Below are positions 17,018 through 25,813 of a stretch of 42,529 bases of DNA, piece by piece. The position numbers were made by a program, and so were the translations under genes. The stretch comes from a virus. The stretch's first letter is position 1; the number at the start of each line of letters is the position of its first letter. Below the pieces are notes generated by a model. It was given only the letters and a program-made list of their open reading frames with translations. It ran no database searches and was not told the DNA's origin. The stretch covers positions 1-42,529 of the IMG/VR virus record IMGVR_UViG_3300010299_000013. The stretch is one strand, 5' to 3'.

Positions 17018-17269
17018 ATGAAACTTGAAGATTTTTATAAAGATGTACATAAAGCACTTTTGGATGATCCAAAATACCAACAAGTTCTAAAATCAATGGA
17101 TGAAGAAGAACAAAAACAAACCCAGCAGTTTATGAAAAATTTTATGGGATATTGGCAAGAACAAGCTCTTGATCCATTGGTTGAAAGATTGAACAATGAT
17201 CCAGAATTCAAAAAAGCTTTGTACCAGAAAATGAATGACTTACTACCTAATACAACAAGCAAGGAATAA
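17018..17269 (+). CDS. Small acidic protein after the tape measure, 83 aa
   Basis: This 83-residue, Gln/Asp/Lys-rich, probably all-helical protein begins MKLEDFYKDVHKALLDDP and has no cysteine. It lies 3 bases after the tape measure stop and is preceded by AAGGAG inside the end of that gene, so it is cotranslated with it. Residues 29-45 (EEEQKQTQQFMKNFMGY) suggest a helical hairpin. It may be a minor tail or assembly protein, but I do not recognise it. Confidence 0.7.
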   Translation: MKLEDFYKDVHKALLDDPKYQQVLKSMDEEEQKQTQQFMKNFMGYWQEQALDPLVERLNNDPEFKKALYQKMNDLLPNTTSKE

Positions 17270-17271
17270 AG

Positions 17272-20200
17272 ATGGCAAATGTTGACAAAAATACCGAGAT
17301 TATCTACACCATTAATGGAAGTGGTGCGGGTGGTAAATTCAAAGAAGGCGATGATCTTGAACAAGAAGTTCTTGAAACTTTGTCAACATACTTACATTGC
17401 TTATCAAAAGATGGTCGTGATGGAAATAAATTTCAAATAGCACCAGAAATACAAATAAGATCGATTCGTGATGCAAACGGAGATCCTGCACCACTAGATG
17501 ATAATCTTAATGGTTCAACAAATCCATATGCTCCAACAGCTCAGAATGCTCAACTTCGTGAGGCTTCTAATAGTGGAAAAGTATTTCGTCCATCAATTGG
17601 TTCTTTTTTGTCTAAAGGTAAGTCAGATACTTTTATTAAAGATTTGGGAAATGGCTCTACAAATAGAGCTGGCCAAGCAAATGCAACAAAAGAAGAAGGA
17701 CCAATTTTTGATGCTATCAGAACAGCACTAGATGGAAATAGATTTTCTCCTGGTGCCAATGGACCTTATGTTGGACCTGATAATATTACCACCATTGATC
17801 CTACAATTGGAGGTATAGATGATAAAACAAGTCAAGAAATTACTGTTATTGGAAAAACGCAACCATTATTTGGTCGTCATGTAGGGCTTTCTGATTCGAA
17901 TTCTCCTACTGGTGCTGATATCAAAATGGAAGATTTGAAAAAAATTGGTACTTCATTGATGCTTCGTGCTGCTCGTGAAATCAAAGCAGTTCAAGAAGGA
18001 GATCCGTTTGAAGCACCAGAAAGTTTTGCTGTTGGATTAGGTGCTTTGATACCAGGAGCTTCGCAAATTGCATTGTTGAAAGTTGATACAAATCAATTAA
18101 AAGCATCTGCTGTTATGGAAGAAAACTTTGGATTACCACCAAAGCCAAAAACAGATACAGAAGGCATTGTTGTTCCTGGTAACAGATCTTGGGGTCATTT
18201 AAATACACCACTTGAACCATATGATGGATTTTTGCCAATTGGAATGACAGCATTGGCTTTGGTCTTGACAATCGCCATTAGAGTTCTTGCATTCGCATTT
18301 GTTGGTCTTTTGGCATTGGTTGTAAAGCCAAAAGGTTCAGAAGTTCCAAATCGTGGTCCTTTTATAACTGGTGAGTATGGAAAACCAAATCCACCAGGAG
18401 CTTTGTTTAGTTTGTCAGCAATTGGAATTAGAGATACTGAAAGAGACTTTTTGGCTATGGTCAATGAAGGTCTAGATATATTCTTTTCTTTTGATGGAGC
18501 TGATTTTAGGAGAGTTCTTCGTGAACCTCAGTTTTTTACAATCTTTGTTAGAAACATTATTCGTTCTGGAAATATTGTTGTGAATAGTGTTCGTGATGTT
18601 TTTAGTCAGGGACAAAATCCATTAGCAGCAGCTCAAGCATTTATTGGTCTTATAGATGTTTTAAAATCTTCAAAGATTGTTGCTTTTCTAAATATCATGG
18701 CCCAGCTTGGAGACAAGGCAGCCGAGGCTCGTGATCAAGGATTTGATCCTCAAGAAAAGAAGAAATCTTCTATTGAAAATCTACCAATCAATCCTGCAAC
18801 AAATGTAATGAGGATTCGTAATAGTAAAAGCGATCTTCGTTCTGGGATGAGAACTGGTGCGACAATGTCGAAATTCTTATTTCCAACAGAAATATTGAGA
18901 GCTTCTGATGTTATTGCAAATATTTCAAGTGCACAAAAATCTTTAGCATCATTGCCATCAGAGCATTTGGCAGAAAGTTATGATCTTGATTCAAGTGGAA
19001 GAATATCTGCTGATACTGTTGCTTTTGTAGAATCTCAATTAGATGCGGAATATGTTCCTTTTTATTTTCATGACTTAAGAACGAATGAAATTCTTTCTTT
19101 TCATGCATTTTTAGATAATCTTGAAGACAATTATACGCCTCAATATGAAAGCGCAACAGCTTATGGTCGTATCGACAATGTAAGAACATACGTTGCGACA
19201 GAAAGAACTATTACATTAAGTTTTAAAATCGTTGCAACATCAAAAGATGATTTTGATTTTATGTGGTGGAAAATCAATAAATTAACAACATTAGTTTATC
19301 CATCATGGACAAGGGGTAGACAGGTTGCGGCAGGAGATTCTAAATTTATTCAACCATTTAGTCAAGTGCCAGCAAGTACGCCAGTTATTCGTATGAGAAT
19401 TGGAGACTTGATTAGATCAAACTTTTCAAAACTTGGATTGGCACGAGTATTTGGTGCCGGACTAAAAGAAGATCAATTCAACCTTGTTGAAACTCTAATG
19501 TCAGAAGATTCATTGTTAGAGCAATTGAGATCAAAAATTCATGATACAAGAAATAGGATGATGAGAAATCCTGCTTTCAATGATGCACGTAAGGATGGGT
19601 ATTTTGCAGGAGAAACAGCTGTTCTTCTACCAAAAAGAACAGGTTATAGCGAAGCTCCAAATGTTTTAGATAGCATTCCTGGTGCAGCAGGTGCAGCAGC
19701 ATTGTTAGGCCAAACACCAAAGAAAAAATTAACAATAACAGCAAATACAAAAGTAAAGATTCTTGGACCAACACCTGTTCCATTACCTCTTCAGTCAGCT
19801 GCTAATATTATTGACTATGGAGAGCATAGAATTGCTTTTTATACAGTTGAAGTTTTGGATGCACAATCTGATGAATTACAAGGAAAGTTTCTTGTAACAT
19901 ATGACGATCTTGTACCTGATGCTGATCAGGTTGTTACATCTGCAACCGCAGGATTGCCATTGCCACCAGAATTGCCAATTCCATTAAGTGCATTGACTCC
20001 TCCAAACCCATTTGATCCTGAAAAAAATGTTATTGTCAAGTCATTCCAAACCGTTCAAGGAAAAGGTCTTGGTGGAGTTATTACTGGAATGACATTTACT
20101 GATCTCGCATCTCCAAATGTTACTTGGGAAACTTCTGAATTTGGAGCAAGGGCTCCAAAAATGATAAATGTAAATATGACATTTGCAGTAATCCACGATA

Positions 20201-20409
20201 TAGCACCAGGTATTGATGAAAAAGGATTCAATAGATCATTCCAATACCCTGTTGGAAATGCAGTGCGTCATCTTACTGGCGATAATACTATTACAGATTT
20301 CAATAGTGGAGAAACAGATTTCAACTCTAATCACCAAGATGCAGCTAGAGGATTGAGAAATTCCAATGCTAAAGGCGGAGGTGGAGCCAAATTTCCTGGT
20401 GGACTTTAA
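17272..20409 (+). CDS. Large baseplate structural protein, 1045 aa
   Basis: The strongest family signal is about residues 595-690: YFHDLRTNEILSFHAFLDNL, then a Tyr/Gly-rich strand (YGRIDNVRTYVATERTITLS), then DFDFMWWKINKLTTLVYPSW. This block is common in baseplate proteins of large myophages and is usually followed by a LysM-type wedge protein, as here. The N-terminal 300 residues are Gly/Asn/Asp-rich. About residues 321-353 form a long hydrophobic stretch (GMTALALVLTIAIRVLAFAF then VGLLALVV) that looks like one or two membrane helices, which is unusual for a baseplate protein. It has an AAGGA site and a gap of only 2 bases from the previous gene. Confidence 0.7.
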   Translation: MANVDKNTEIIYTINGSGAGGKFKEGDDLEQEVLETLSTYLHCLSKDGRDGNKFQIAPEIQIRSIRDANGDPAPLDDNLNGSTNPYAPTAQNAQLREASNSGKVFRPSIGSFLSKGKSDTFIKDLGNGSTNRAGQANATKEEGPIFDAIRTALDGNRFSPGANGPYVGPDNITTIDPTIGGIDDKTSQEITVIGKTQPLFGRHVGLSDSNSPTGADIKMEDLKKIGTSLMLRAAREIKAVQEGDPFEAPESFAVGLGALIPGASQIALLKVDTNQLKASAVMEENFGLPPKPKTDTEGIVVPGNRSWGHLNTPLEPYDGFLPIGMTALALVLTIAIRVLAFAFVGLLALVVKPKGSEVPNRGPFITGEYGKPNPPGALFSLSAIGIRDTERDFLAMVNEGLDIFFSFDGADFRRVLREPQFFTIFVRNIIRSGNIVVNSVRDVFSQGQNPLAAAQAFIGLIDVLKSSKIVAFLNIMAQLGDKAAEARDQGFDPQEKKKSSIENLPINPATNVMRIRNSKSDLRSGMRTGATMSKFLFPTEILRASDVIANISSAQKSLASLPSEHLAESYDLDSSGRISADTVAFVESQLDAEYVPFYFHDLRTNEILSFHAFLDNLEDNYTPQYESATAYGRIDNVRTYVATERTITLSFKIVATSKDDFDFMWWKINKLTTLVYPSWTRGRQVAAGDSKFIQPFSQVPASTPVIRMRIGDLIRSNFSKLGLARVFGAGLKEDQFNLVETLMSEDSLLEQLRSKIHDTRNRMMRNPAFNDARKDGYFAGETAVLLPKRTGYSEAPNVLDSIPGAAGAAALLGQTPKKKLTITANTKVKILGPTPVPLPLQSAANIIDYGEHRIAFYTVEVLDAQSDELQGKFLVTYDDLVPDADQVVTSATAGLPLPPELPIPLSALTPPNPFDPEKNVIVKSFQTVQGKGLGGVITGMTFTDLASPNVTWETSEFGARAPKMINVNMTFAVIHDIAPGIDEKGFNRSFQYPVGNAVRHLTGDNTITDFNSGETDFNSNHQDAARGLRNSNAKGGGGAKFPGGL

Positions 20410-20431
20410 GAAATAATAGGAGAACAAATAA

Positions 20432-20725
20432 ATGGCACTTAGAAGATATGCACGAGCAACAGTTCTCGGTGCAAATAAACAATATGGAACTTCTCGCGCT
20501 ATTCGTACCATTCGTAATGGTATTGAAGCAGGAACGATTAGATATTCTACTCAAAGACTTCTTCAAGGACAAAGATTAGATAGTCTTGCTGGTAGCGTAT
20601 ATGGAAATGGAAGACTATGGTGGGTTATTGCAGCAGCATCAGATATTGGATGGGGATTGCAAGCTCCTCCTGAAACAGTTGTTCGCATACCTAATCTTGG
20701 AGATGTAACTGCACTTATTGGATAA
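20432..20725 (+). CDS. 53: Baseplate wedge protein with LysM-like domain, T4 gp53-like
   Basis: This 97-residue protein ends in GQRLDSLAGSVYGNGRLWWV then IAAASDIGWGL and TVVRIPN, the LysM-like pattern 'DRLD-x-LA-x-x-x-YGD-x-x-LWWVIA-x-x-N-x-I' found in gp53-type wedge proteins and in tail protein X. LysM in this setting works as a structural fold within the baseplate, not as a peptidoglycan enzyme. It is half the length of T4 gp53 (196), so it keeps little beyond the LysM core. AGGAGA precedes the start. It lies between two large baseplate genes. Confidence 0.75.
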   Translation: MALRRYARATVLGANKQYGTSRAIRTIRNGIEAGTIRYSTQRLLQGQRLDSLAGSVYGNGRLWWVIAAASDIGWGLQAPPETVVRIPNLGDVTALIG

Positions 20726-20728
20726 CTT

Positions 20729-23700
20729 ATGCCACAAACTAAATTAGATGATGCGGTTAATGCATTGAGAAAATGGTTTTTACTTTTTTCTCTTGAAGAA
20801 TTTGTTGCTGGTGATTTGTCTAGAACATTATTTCCACAGGCCGGAGCTGGGGTTGTCAGTTCTCTTGAGCCTGACAACGAAGCTATTGGAGTAAATATTG
20901 GAGGTGCTGTGGTTCAACCTGGTGGTAAAACTTCTGCAACTATCCAAGCTCTAGCAAGTATTATTGTAAATTCACAACGCGGTGGATATACATCACCAGT
21001 TCTTATTCAAAAAATAAATGATATATTTGTTGATTTTCAACTAGCTGGTTTGGCAAAACCTTCTGCATCATCTCAGTTAACCGATCTTTTAGATGTTATT
21101 ACTCCATTTTATGAGACATCAGTTATTTCTGACAGCAAGGTAAACACATCTTTAGGGTCTCTGGTTTCGATTACTGATGTCCTTGGAGATTTGTCTCCAA
21201 AAGATAGTGGGATCAATAGCAACCCAAAAGCCCCATCAAAAGATTCCCCTACGGTTTCTATGATTTTCAACAAGACAACACAGATTGCATTATCAAATAA
21301 AAATGGAAATGCATTGAGCATATTCTTTAATGCTATCCCAACAATGGAATGGAGTCGCGCTATTCCATTTATTGAAATTAAATTTCAATATCAAAGACCA
21401 TCTGTCTCAACTGACAATAGAGCGGTTACGCCTTCTGTTGTAAGGTTTTTAAATGGTGCTGCTCAATTGTCTCCGTCGTCAAACTTGCCTGGTGGAGCAG
21501 CGGCAGCAGCTGCGACTTTGCCTGGAGGGACTGGTGATACTTTTAATCTAAAATTACAAACAGCAGTGTCTATCGATAATGACTTTGCACTAACAGGAGA
21601 TGCAAACCCAGACGGGATTGGAGAAAGTGGAACAGAACTATTTTTGCTTCCTCAAACTTTGATTAATGCAGATCAAAGTAATTCTGAAGAAAACAGAGTT
21701 ACTCCTGTTGTTGATGTTTTTAGACCATTGGCCTCATTGAGAAAGTTTGAAGTTGATGTAAGTCAGGCTGCTGGTATGATTGCTTATAGAACAGCTAAAC
21801 TTTCTTTTACTCTTCATGACCGATCAAGACTTCATGAAATTGCTGACTTTATTAAGGCAGGATTATACAATAAAACAGAAATGCTTATAGAGTGGGGATG
21901 GGAACATCCTGACAAGTCTGGTGATAATGTATTTGCTGATTTTATTAATGGATTAAAAGTAAAAGAAAAATATCAGATTAGCAATTATGATTTAAGAATG
22001 AAAACCAATGGTGAAGTTGATATTGATCTTTCTATTTTCACTAAAGGTGGTGTTGATCTTTATACAAGCAAAATTGCTGATTCTGATGACACAATTGAAC
22101 CACAAGAACTTGTCCGCCAACTTCAGGAAAGAATTTCTCAATTAAGACAAAGGATTTTTAAGCAAGATCAAAATTTTGTTGAAGAAGTTCGTGGTCAACA
22201 AATCTTGAGTACAGCTGGTGATAACAATGCAAGCATTTCTTTAAAACCAGAATTAAGAAGAGAACTTAGAAAAACATTATCACAACTTAGTAGCAACCCA
22301 GCTGAAAGTGCAAAAGAACTCAGAAAAGCTTTGGAAGACTTGTATGGCAAAGATGGTACAAATGGTGCCGCACGTGAACTAATCACAACTATTGCTGATC
22401 GTATTGATAAAAAGATTCAAATTATCAAAGGTCGTCCTGTTATCATGGGAGGAACTAAAACTCCTGATCCATACTTGAATCCAAAAACATATACTCCACT
22501 TAAAAATGATGCATATGTTAGTTTGGCAAAACTTCTTTTAATATTTGTTATTCAACCATTAGCTCTTACAAAAAAGTTTGATGATATTCAAGTAATTTTC
22601 TACAACATGAATGATCATGCTGGGTTTGGTGCTAACCAAAATCTCGGTAGTTTTCCTATTGAAATTGGAAATTTTCAAAAGAACTTTAAAAAACTTGGAA
22701 CACAAAGAAGAACACCAAATATTGCGTTACAAGAATTTATTAGATTTATTAGTAATCGATATCTTGAAGACATATCGAATCCTCTTTATGGATTAAGAGA
22801 TTTTTATAGATATGAACCAGATAAAGAAACAGGTAAGAGGAATATTCCTGTTAAGAAGTTTAAAAACAATCCAACAGCACTAAATGGTGCAATTGAAGAC
22901 AGAATGATAGAAGCAGGTATTCCTGATGGAATATTTAAGCTTCCTCAAGTTGATTTCTATGTGGAGTGCGTGCCAGCAGCTCCTGATGGCGAAGGTGAAG
23001 CTGAAAATATTTTTGAAAGCTTGACTATTCTTAGAATTCATGTTTTTGATAAATTGGCAACATCATATGAAGGGCAGCAAGCATTTCTTGAAGCACAAAG
23101 ACGAAATTCTATTAGATCTCTTGGAAATATTCCACATAGCAGAGATAATGAAGACAAATTCAAAAGTTCAGTCAAAGACATTGTAACAAGGGCGGAAGAA
23201 TCAAACTTGATTGAAGTTATCAGAAAAGATTCTGATTCTGTTGTTAAATTCAAAGGTGGTCCTAGAGAAATAAAAAACTTTATTGCTCAAACAATGCCAA
23301 CAATGTTTTTTGGAGTCAATAATACATCAGTTTTAGATGCAGGATTAAAAACTCTTCAAGATCAAAAGCTTACAACAATCAATATGATTAATGCTGGTGA
23401 TAAGGGAGATTTGACACCAAATGGTGGTGCAACAAATGGTTTACCAATAAGACTATTCCCAGCTCAAATGAATATGAGATTATTTGGATGTCCTATTATG
23501 GAATTTACGCAAAGTATTTTTTGTGATTTTGGAACAGGAACTTCTTTTGATAACATTTATGCTGCAACTAAAATTCAACATAGTTTAGAGCCAGGAAAAT
23601 TTTATACTAGTGTTCTTATGACACCGTTGGATGCTTATGGTCAATATCAGAGTGCTGTACAAAAAGTTGGAGATGCAATTGCAATTCTTTCAGAATTTGA

Positions 23701-23737
23701 TGGAACTAACGATATTGGTCAAATTGGTGGCTTGTGA
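20729..23737 (+). CDS. Baseplate hub-type structural protein, 1002 aa
   Basis: It starts 3 bases after the wedge gene. A conserved block at about residues 330-440 contains VFRPLASLRKFEVDVSQAAG, SFTLHDRSRLHEIADFIKAG, MLIEWGWEHPDKSG and KVKEKYQISNYDLRMKTNGE, which I know from baseplate proteins of large myophages. A hub-like ending, IQHSLEPGKFYTSVLMTPLD followed by AYGQYQ, closes the protein; in gp27/VgrG-like hubs such strands form the torus under the tube. A coiled-coil stretch follows about residue 455. Assignment to the hub rather than the wedge is an inference. No Shine-Dalgarno sequence is visible. Confidence 0.7.
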   Translation: MPQTKLDDAVNALRKWFLLFSLEEFVAGDLSRTLFPQAGAGVVSSLEPDNEAIGVNIGGAVVQPGGKTSATIQALASIIVNSQRGGYTSPVLIQKINDIFVDFQLAGLAKPSASSQLTDLLDVITPFYETSVISDSKVNTSLGSLVSITDVLGDLSPKDSGINSNPKAPSKDSPTVSMIFNKTTQIALSNKNGNALSIFFNAIPTMEWSRAIPFIEIKFQYQRPSVSTDNRAVTPSVVRFLNGAAQLSPSSNLPGGAAAAAATLPGGTGDTFNLKLQTAVSIDNDFALTGDANPDGIGESGTELFLLPQTLINADQSNSEENRVTPVVDVFRPLASLRKFEVDVSQAAGMIAYRTAKLSFTLHDRSRLHEIADFIKAGLYNKTEMLIEWGWEHPDKSGDNVFADFINGLKVKEKYQISNYDLRMKTNGEVDIDLSIFTKGGVDLYTSKIADSDDTIEPQELVRQLQERISQLRQRIFKQDQNFVEEVRGQQILSTAGDNNASISLKPELRRELRKTLSQLSSNPAESAKELRKALEDLYGKDGTNGAARELITTIADRIDKKIQIIKGRPVIMGGTKTPDPYLNPKTYTPLKNDAYVSLAKLLLIFVIQPLALTKKFDDIQVIFYNMNDHAGFGANQNLGSFPIEIGNFQKNFKKLGTQRRTPNIALQEFIRFISNRYLEDISNPLYGLRDFYRYEPDKETGKRNIPVKKFKNNPTALNGAIEDRMIEAGIPDGIFKLPQVDFYVECVPAAPDGEGEAENIFESLTILRIHVFDKLATSYEGQQAFLEAQRRNSIRSLGNIPHSRDNEDKFKSSVKDIVTRAEESNLIEVIRKDSDSVVKFKGGPREIKNFIAQTMPTMFFGVNNTSVLDAGLKTLQDQKLTTINMINAGDKGDLTPNGGATNGLPIRLFPAQMNMRLFGCPIMEFTQSIFCDFGTGTSFDNIYAATKIQHSLEPGKFYTSVLMTPLDAYGQYQSAVQKVGDAIAILSEFDGTNDIGQIGGL

Positions 23738-23752
23738 TGCTATGATCTGTTC

Positions 23753-24946
23753 GTGGATTTTGTCATCCATTCTGAACTAATTGGTTCCAAACAACATTTG
23801 TCTTCAGAAGGGTTGTGGATTGACGATCTTTCTGAATGCAAGTGGGTTGTTGGAAAATCGTCACCAGAAAAAAATCTTTTAACAGCATTGATGCTTTCTG
23901 GAAAAAAAGTTGAAATAGAGCCACCGAAGTTATTTTCTAAAATTATGAATAACTTTGCTTTTAGAGAAAATGTTCCATGGCAGATGATAATGCCAGAGAA
24001 AGCATATCGTGAATGGGTCACAGAGGTCATAGAAAAAGTTTCTAAGGCTTTTAGTTGTGTTGACCTATCGTACCATGAAAATGTATTTAAAAAGTCTTGT
24101 GAAGTTTTAGAGGCTCTTCGGCCTATGAAGATTCATGGAAAAAAATGGGATTATTTAGCTTCACATGACATTCAAGGAGTAAGTCTTGATGTTATTGACA
24201 GTTTTGAACCATATGAAGATGGGTTTGCTGATGAATTGAAGTATTCAATGACATCAACTACAACTGGTCGTTTAATAGTGAAGTCTGGTCCTGAGATTCT
24301 TCGTTTAAACAAGGAACTAAAAACTATAATAAAAAGCAGGTTCAAAGGTGGAAAGATTATTCAGTTTGATTATGTTTCATTGGAACCTCGTTTGGCTTTG
24401 GTTTTAGCGGGACATGGTGTATCTGATGATATTTATACCGATATTAATCAAATGGTTTTTGATGGAAAGTTTTCTCGTGATGTTGTAAAAGTTTCAACAT
24501 TATCTGTAATGTATGGAGCTGGTGCTAGTTCTCTTGAAGAAAAAACAGGATTCACCATCAAGGAATGTAAGGCCATTATCAAAGAACTAAAAGAGTTTTT
24601 TGGTATTTATGAAATGGCGAAAAAGCTTACGAAAGAATATAGAAGTAAAAAATATATTAGAAATCATTTTGGAAGAGCAATTTATCCTGATTCAGGTGCT
24701 GGTCACAAACTTTATAACAACTTTATTCAAAGTTCTGCTATTGATTGTGCAATGCTTGGTTTTTGGAATATTATTCAACTTTGGAAAAATAATGATGTTG
24801 TTCCAATATTTGTTATTCATGACAATTTGGGTTTAGATTTTCATCCTTCTTTATTAACGAATGAGAATATTGAAAAAACTAAAGATGTTGGTGCTAAAAT
24901 TCCAAACTTGTGTGGCAAACTTTTACTTGGTCATGATAAGATTTAG
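23753..24946 (+). CDS. Compact family A DNA polymerase (palm/fingers only)
   Basis: Polymerase motifs lie in the right order: TTTGRL (residues 169-174); motif A FDYVSLEPRL (205-214, Asp206 and the steric-gate Glu211 equivalent kept); motif B R242-x3-K246-x7-Y254-G; a strand like Pol I 'N-x-x-IQ-x-x-AAD' (NNFIQSSAID); and motif C VIHDN (354-358), where Asp357 is kept but the usual following Glu is Asn. The residue matching Phe762 of E. coli Pol I is Leu250. No 3'-5' or 5'-3' exonuclease domain is present in 397 residues. It should copy DNA with help from the SSB and helicase nearby. Start GTG 23753; no Shine-Dalgarno sequence and no in-frame ATG nearby. Confidence 0.85.
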   Translation: MDFVIHSELIGSKQHLSSEGLWIDDLSECKWVVGKSSPEKNLLTALMLSGKKVEIEPPKLFSKIMNNFAFRENVPWQMIMPEKAYREWVTEVIEKVSKAFSCVDLSYHENVFKKSCEVLEALRPMKIHGKKWDYLASHDIQGVSLDVIDSFEPYEDGFADELKYSMTSTTTGRLIVKSGPEILRLNKELKTIIKSRFKGGKIIQFDYVSLEPRLALVLAGHGVSDDIYTDINQMVFDGKFSRDVVKVSTLSVMYGAGASSLEEKTGFTIKECKAIIKELKEFFGIYEMAKKLTKEYRSKKYIRNHFGRAIYPDSGAGHKLYNNFIQSSAIDCAMLGFWNIIQLWKNNDVVPIFVIHDNLGLDFHPSLLTNENIEKTKDVGAKIPNLCGKLLLGHDKI

Positions 24947-24949
24947 GCT

Positions 24950-25507
24950 ATGGAAACCGATCTAATTGAAAAGAATTGGGAAACCTTCTGTAATTTGGCA
25001 GAGAGTGGTACTGATCAAAAAGAATCTATTACTAATCTTTTGGATACACTTGGTGAAAGATTGGCTGCTTGTCCGTCAAATACAAAAAGTGATCCTGGCT
25101 CTCTTATTGATTTTAACTTGAAAGTATTAAAAGCATGTGCAAGTCTAAATAAAAAGTTTGATCTTGGACTTAGTAAAGAATCTATGGTTCTTTGTTGCTT
25201 GTTTAGGAATCTTGGTCTTGTTGGTGATTTAGAGACAGATTTATTTATACCTGAAGACAAGTGGCATCAAGAAAAAGGAATGTTTTTCAAATATAATCAG
25301 GACTTGCAATTTATGAAGCCATTTGATAGAACTGTTTGGTTATTTAATCATTTCGGCATCAAATTGTCCCAGGATGAATTTTTGGCATTTTTATCAGGTT
25401 CTGGCAATAATGACAATTATAAGTTTGGTGAAGTTCCACTTGCATTTGCAGTATATGCCGCAGTGAGATTTGTTGGATTCAAAGAAGATGAAACTAAAGA
25501 ACAATAG
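24950..25507 (+). CDS. Degenerate HD-domain-like protein, 185 aa
   Basis: The pattern LGLSKESMVLCCLFRNLGLV (about residues 72-91) followed by GDLETDLFIPEDKWHQEKGM matches phage HD-superfamily proteins in which the first part reads 'ALLHDIGKVGD' and is followed by 'YIPQ-x-x-x-W-H-x-E-K-x-G-x-x-YKYN'. Here the His-Asp dyad position reads Arg-Asn, so the metal-binding catalytic pair seems lost while the fold is kept. It starts 3 bases after the polymerase gene, suggesting a shared transcript. A binding or regulatory role is more likely than phosphohydrolase activity. The family call is an inference from pattern memory. Confidence 0.55.
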   Translation: METDLIEKNWETFCNLAESGTDQKESITNLLDTLGERLAACPSNTKSDPGSLIDFNLKVLKACASLNKKFDLGLSKESMVLCCLFRNLGLVGDLETDLFIPEDKWHQEKGMFFKYNQDLQFMKPFDRTVWLFNHFGIKLSQDEFLAFLSGSGNNDNYKFGEVPLAFAVYAAVRFVGFKEDETKEQ

Positions 25508-25763
25508 AAAACCAAAGTCAGGAAAAAAAGTAAAAACTCCTTCAGTAAATATTGGAAATGATATGAAGGAGATTATGGAACAATGGCAAGAGCAACAGCG
25601 CAAAGAGCAAGAAGAACTCGCAGCTCAGACTTGGCCAACATGGCTATTACCAGAAGATTTTGAAAAATGGTATGTATACGAACAAGAGTGGAGACGTGAT
25701 CTTGGGTACATACCATTGCCAAATCCCCCATCTGATGTAATAAATCAAATTTTAAAGAAATAA
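25488..25763 (+). CDS. Small basic/acidic protein, 91 aa, overlapping the HD-like gene
   Basis: Starting at ATG 25488, 20 bases inside the end of the HD-like gene, this 91-residue protein begins MKLKNNRKPKSGKKVKTP, a basic N-terminus, followed by a helix rich in Gln and Glu (EIMEQWQEQQRKEQEEL) and a Trp/Tyr-rich end containing WPTWLLPEDFEKWYVYEQEW. I do not recognise it. The basic start could bind nucleic acid. An intrinsic terminator follows 10 bases after its stop, so it closes the polymerase transcript. Confidence 0.6.
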   Translation: MKLKNNRKPKSGKKVKTPSVNIGNDMKEIMEQWQEQQRKEQEELAAQTWPTWLLPEDFEKWYVYEQEWRRDLGYIPLPNPPSDVINQILKK

Positions 25764-25772
25764 ATGAATTTC

Positions 25773-25800
25773 AAAACACCCAGTAAAATGGGTGTTTTTT
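25773..25800 (+). terminator. Intrinsic terminator after the polymerase operon
   Basis: AAAACACCCA (25773-25782) pairs with TGGGTGTTTT (25789-25798) around a GTAAAA loop, giving a 10-bp stem merging into a T run that continues to 25801. The next start codon is only 13 bases later. Confidence 0.9.
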
Positions 25801-25801
25801 T

Positions 25802-25809
25802 ATATTTAT
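25802..25809 (+). promoter_or_regulatory. A+T box between a terminator and a start codon
   Basis: ATATTTAT sits directly after the terminator and 4 bases before ATG 25814. There is no Shine-Dalgarno sequence. If this is a -10 box, the transcript would begin at about the ATG. Confidence 0.4.
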
Positions 25810-25813
25810 CAGT

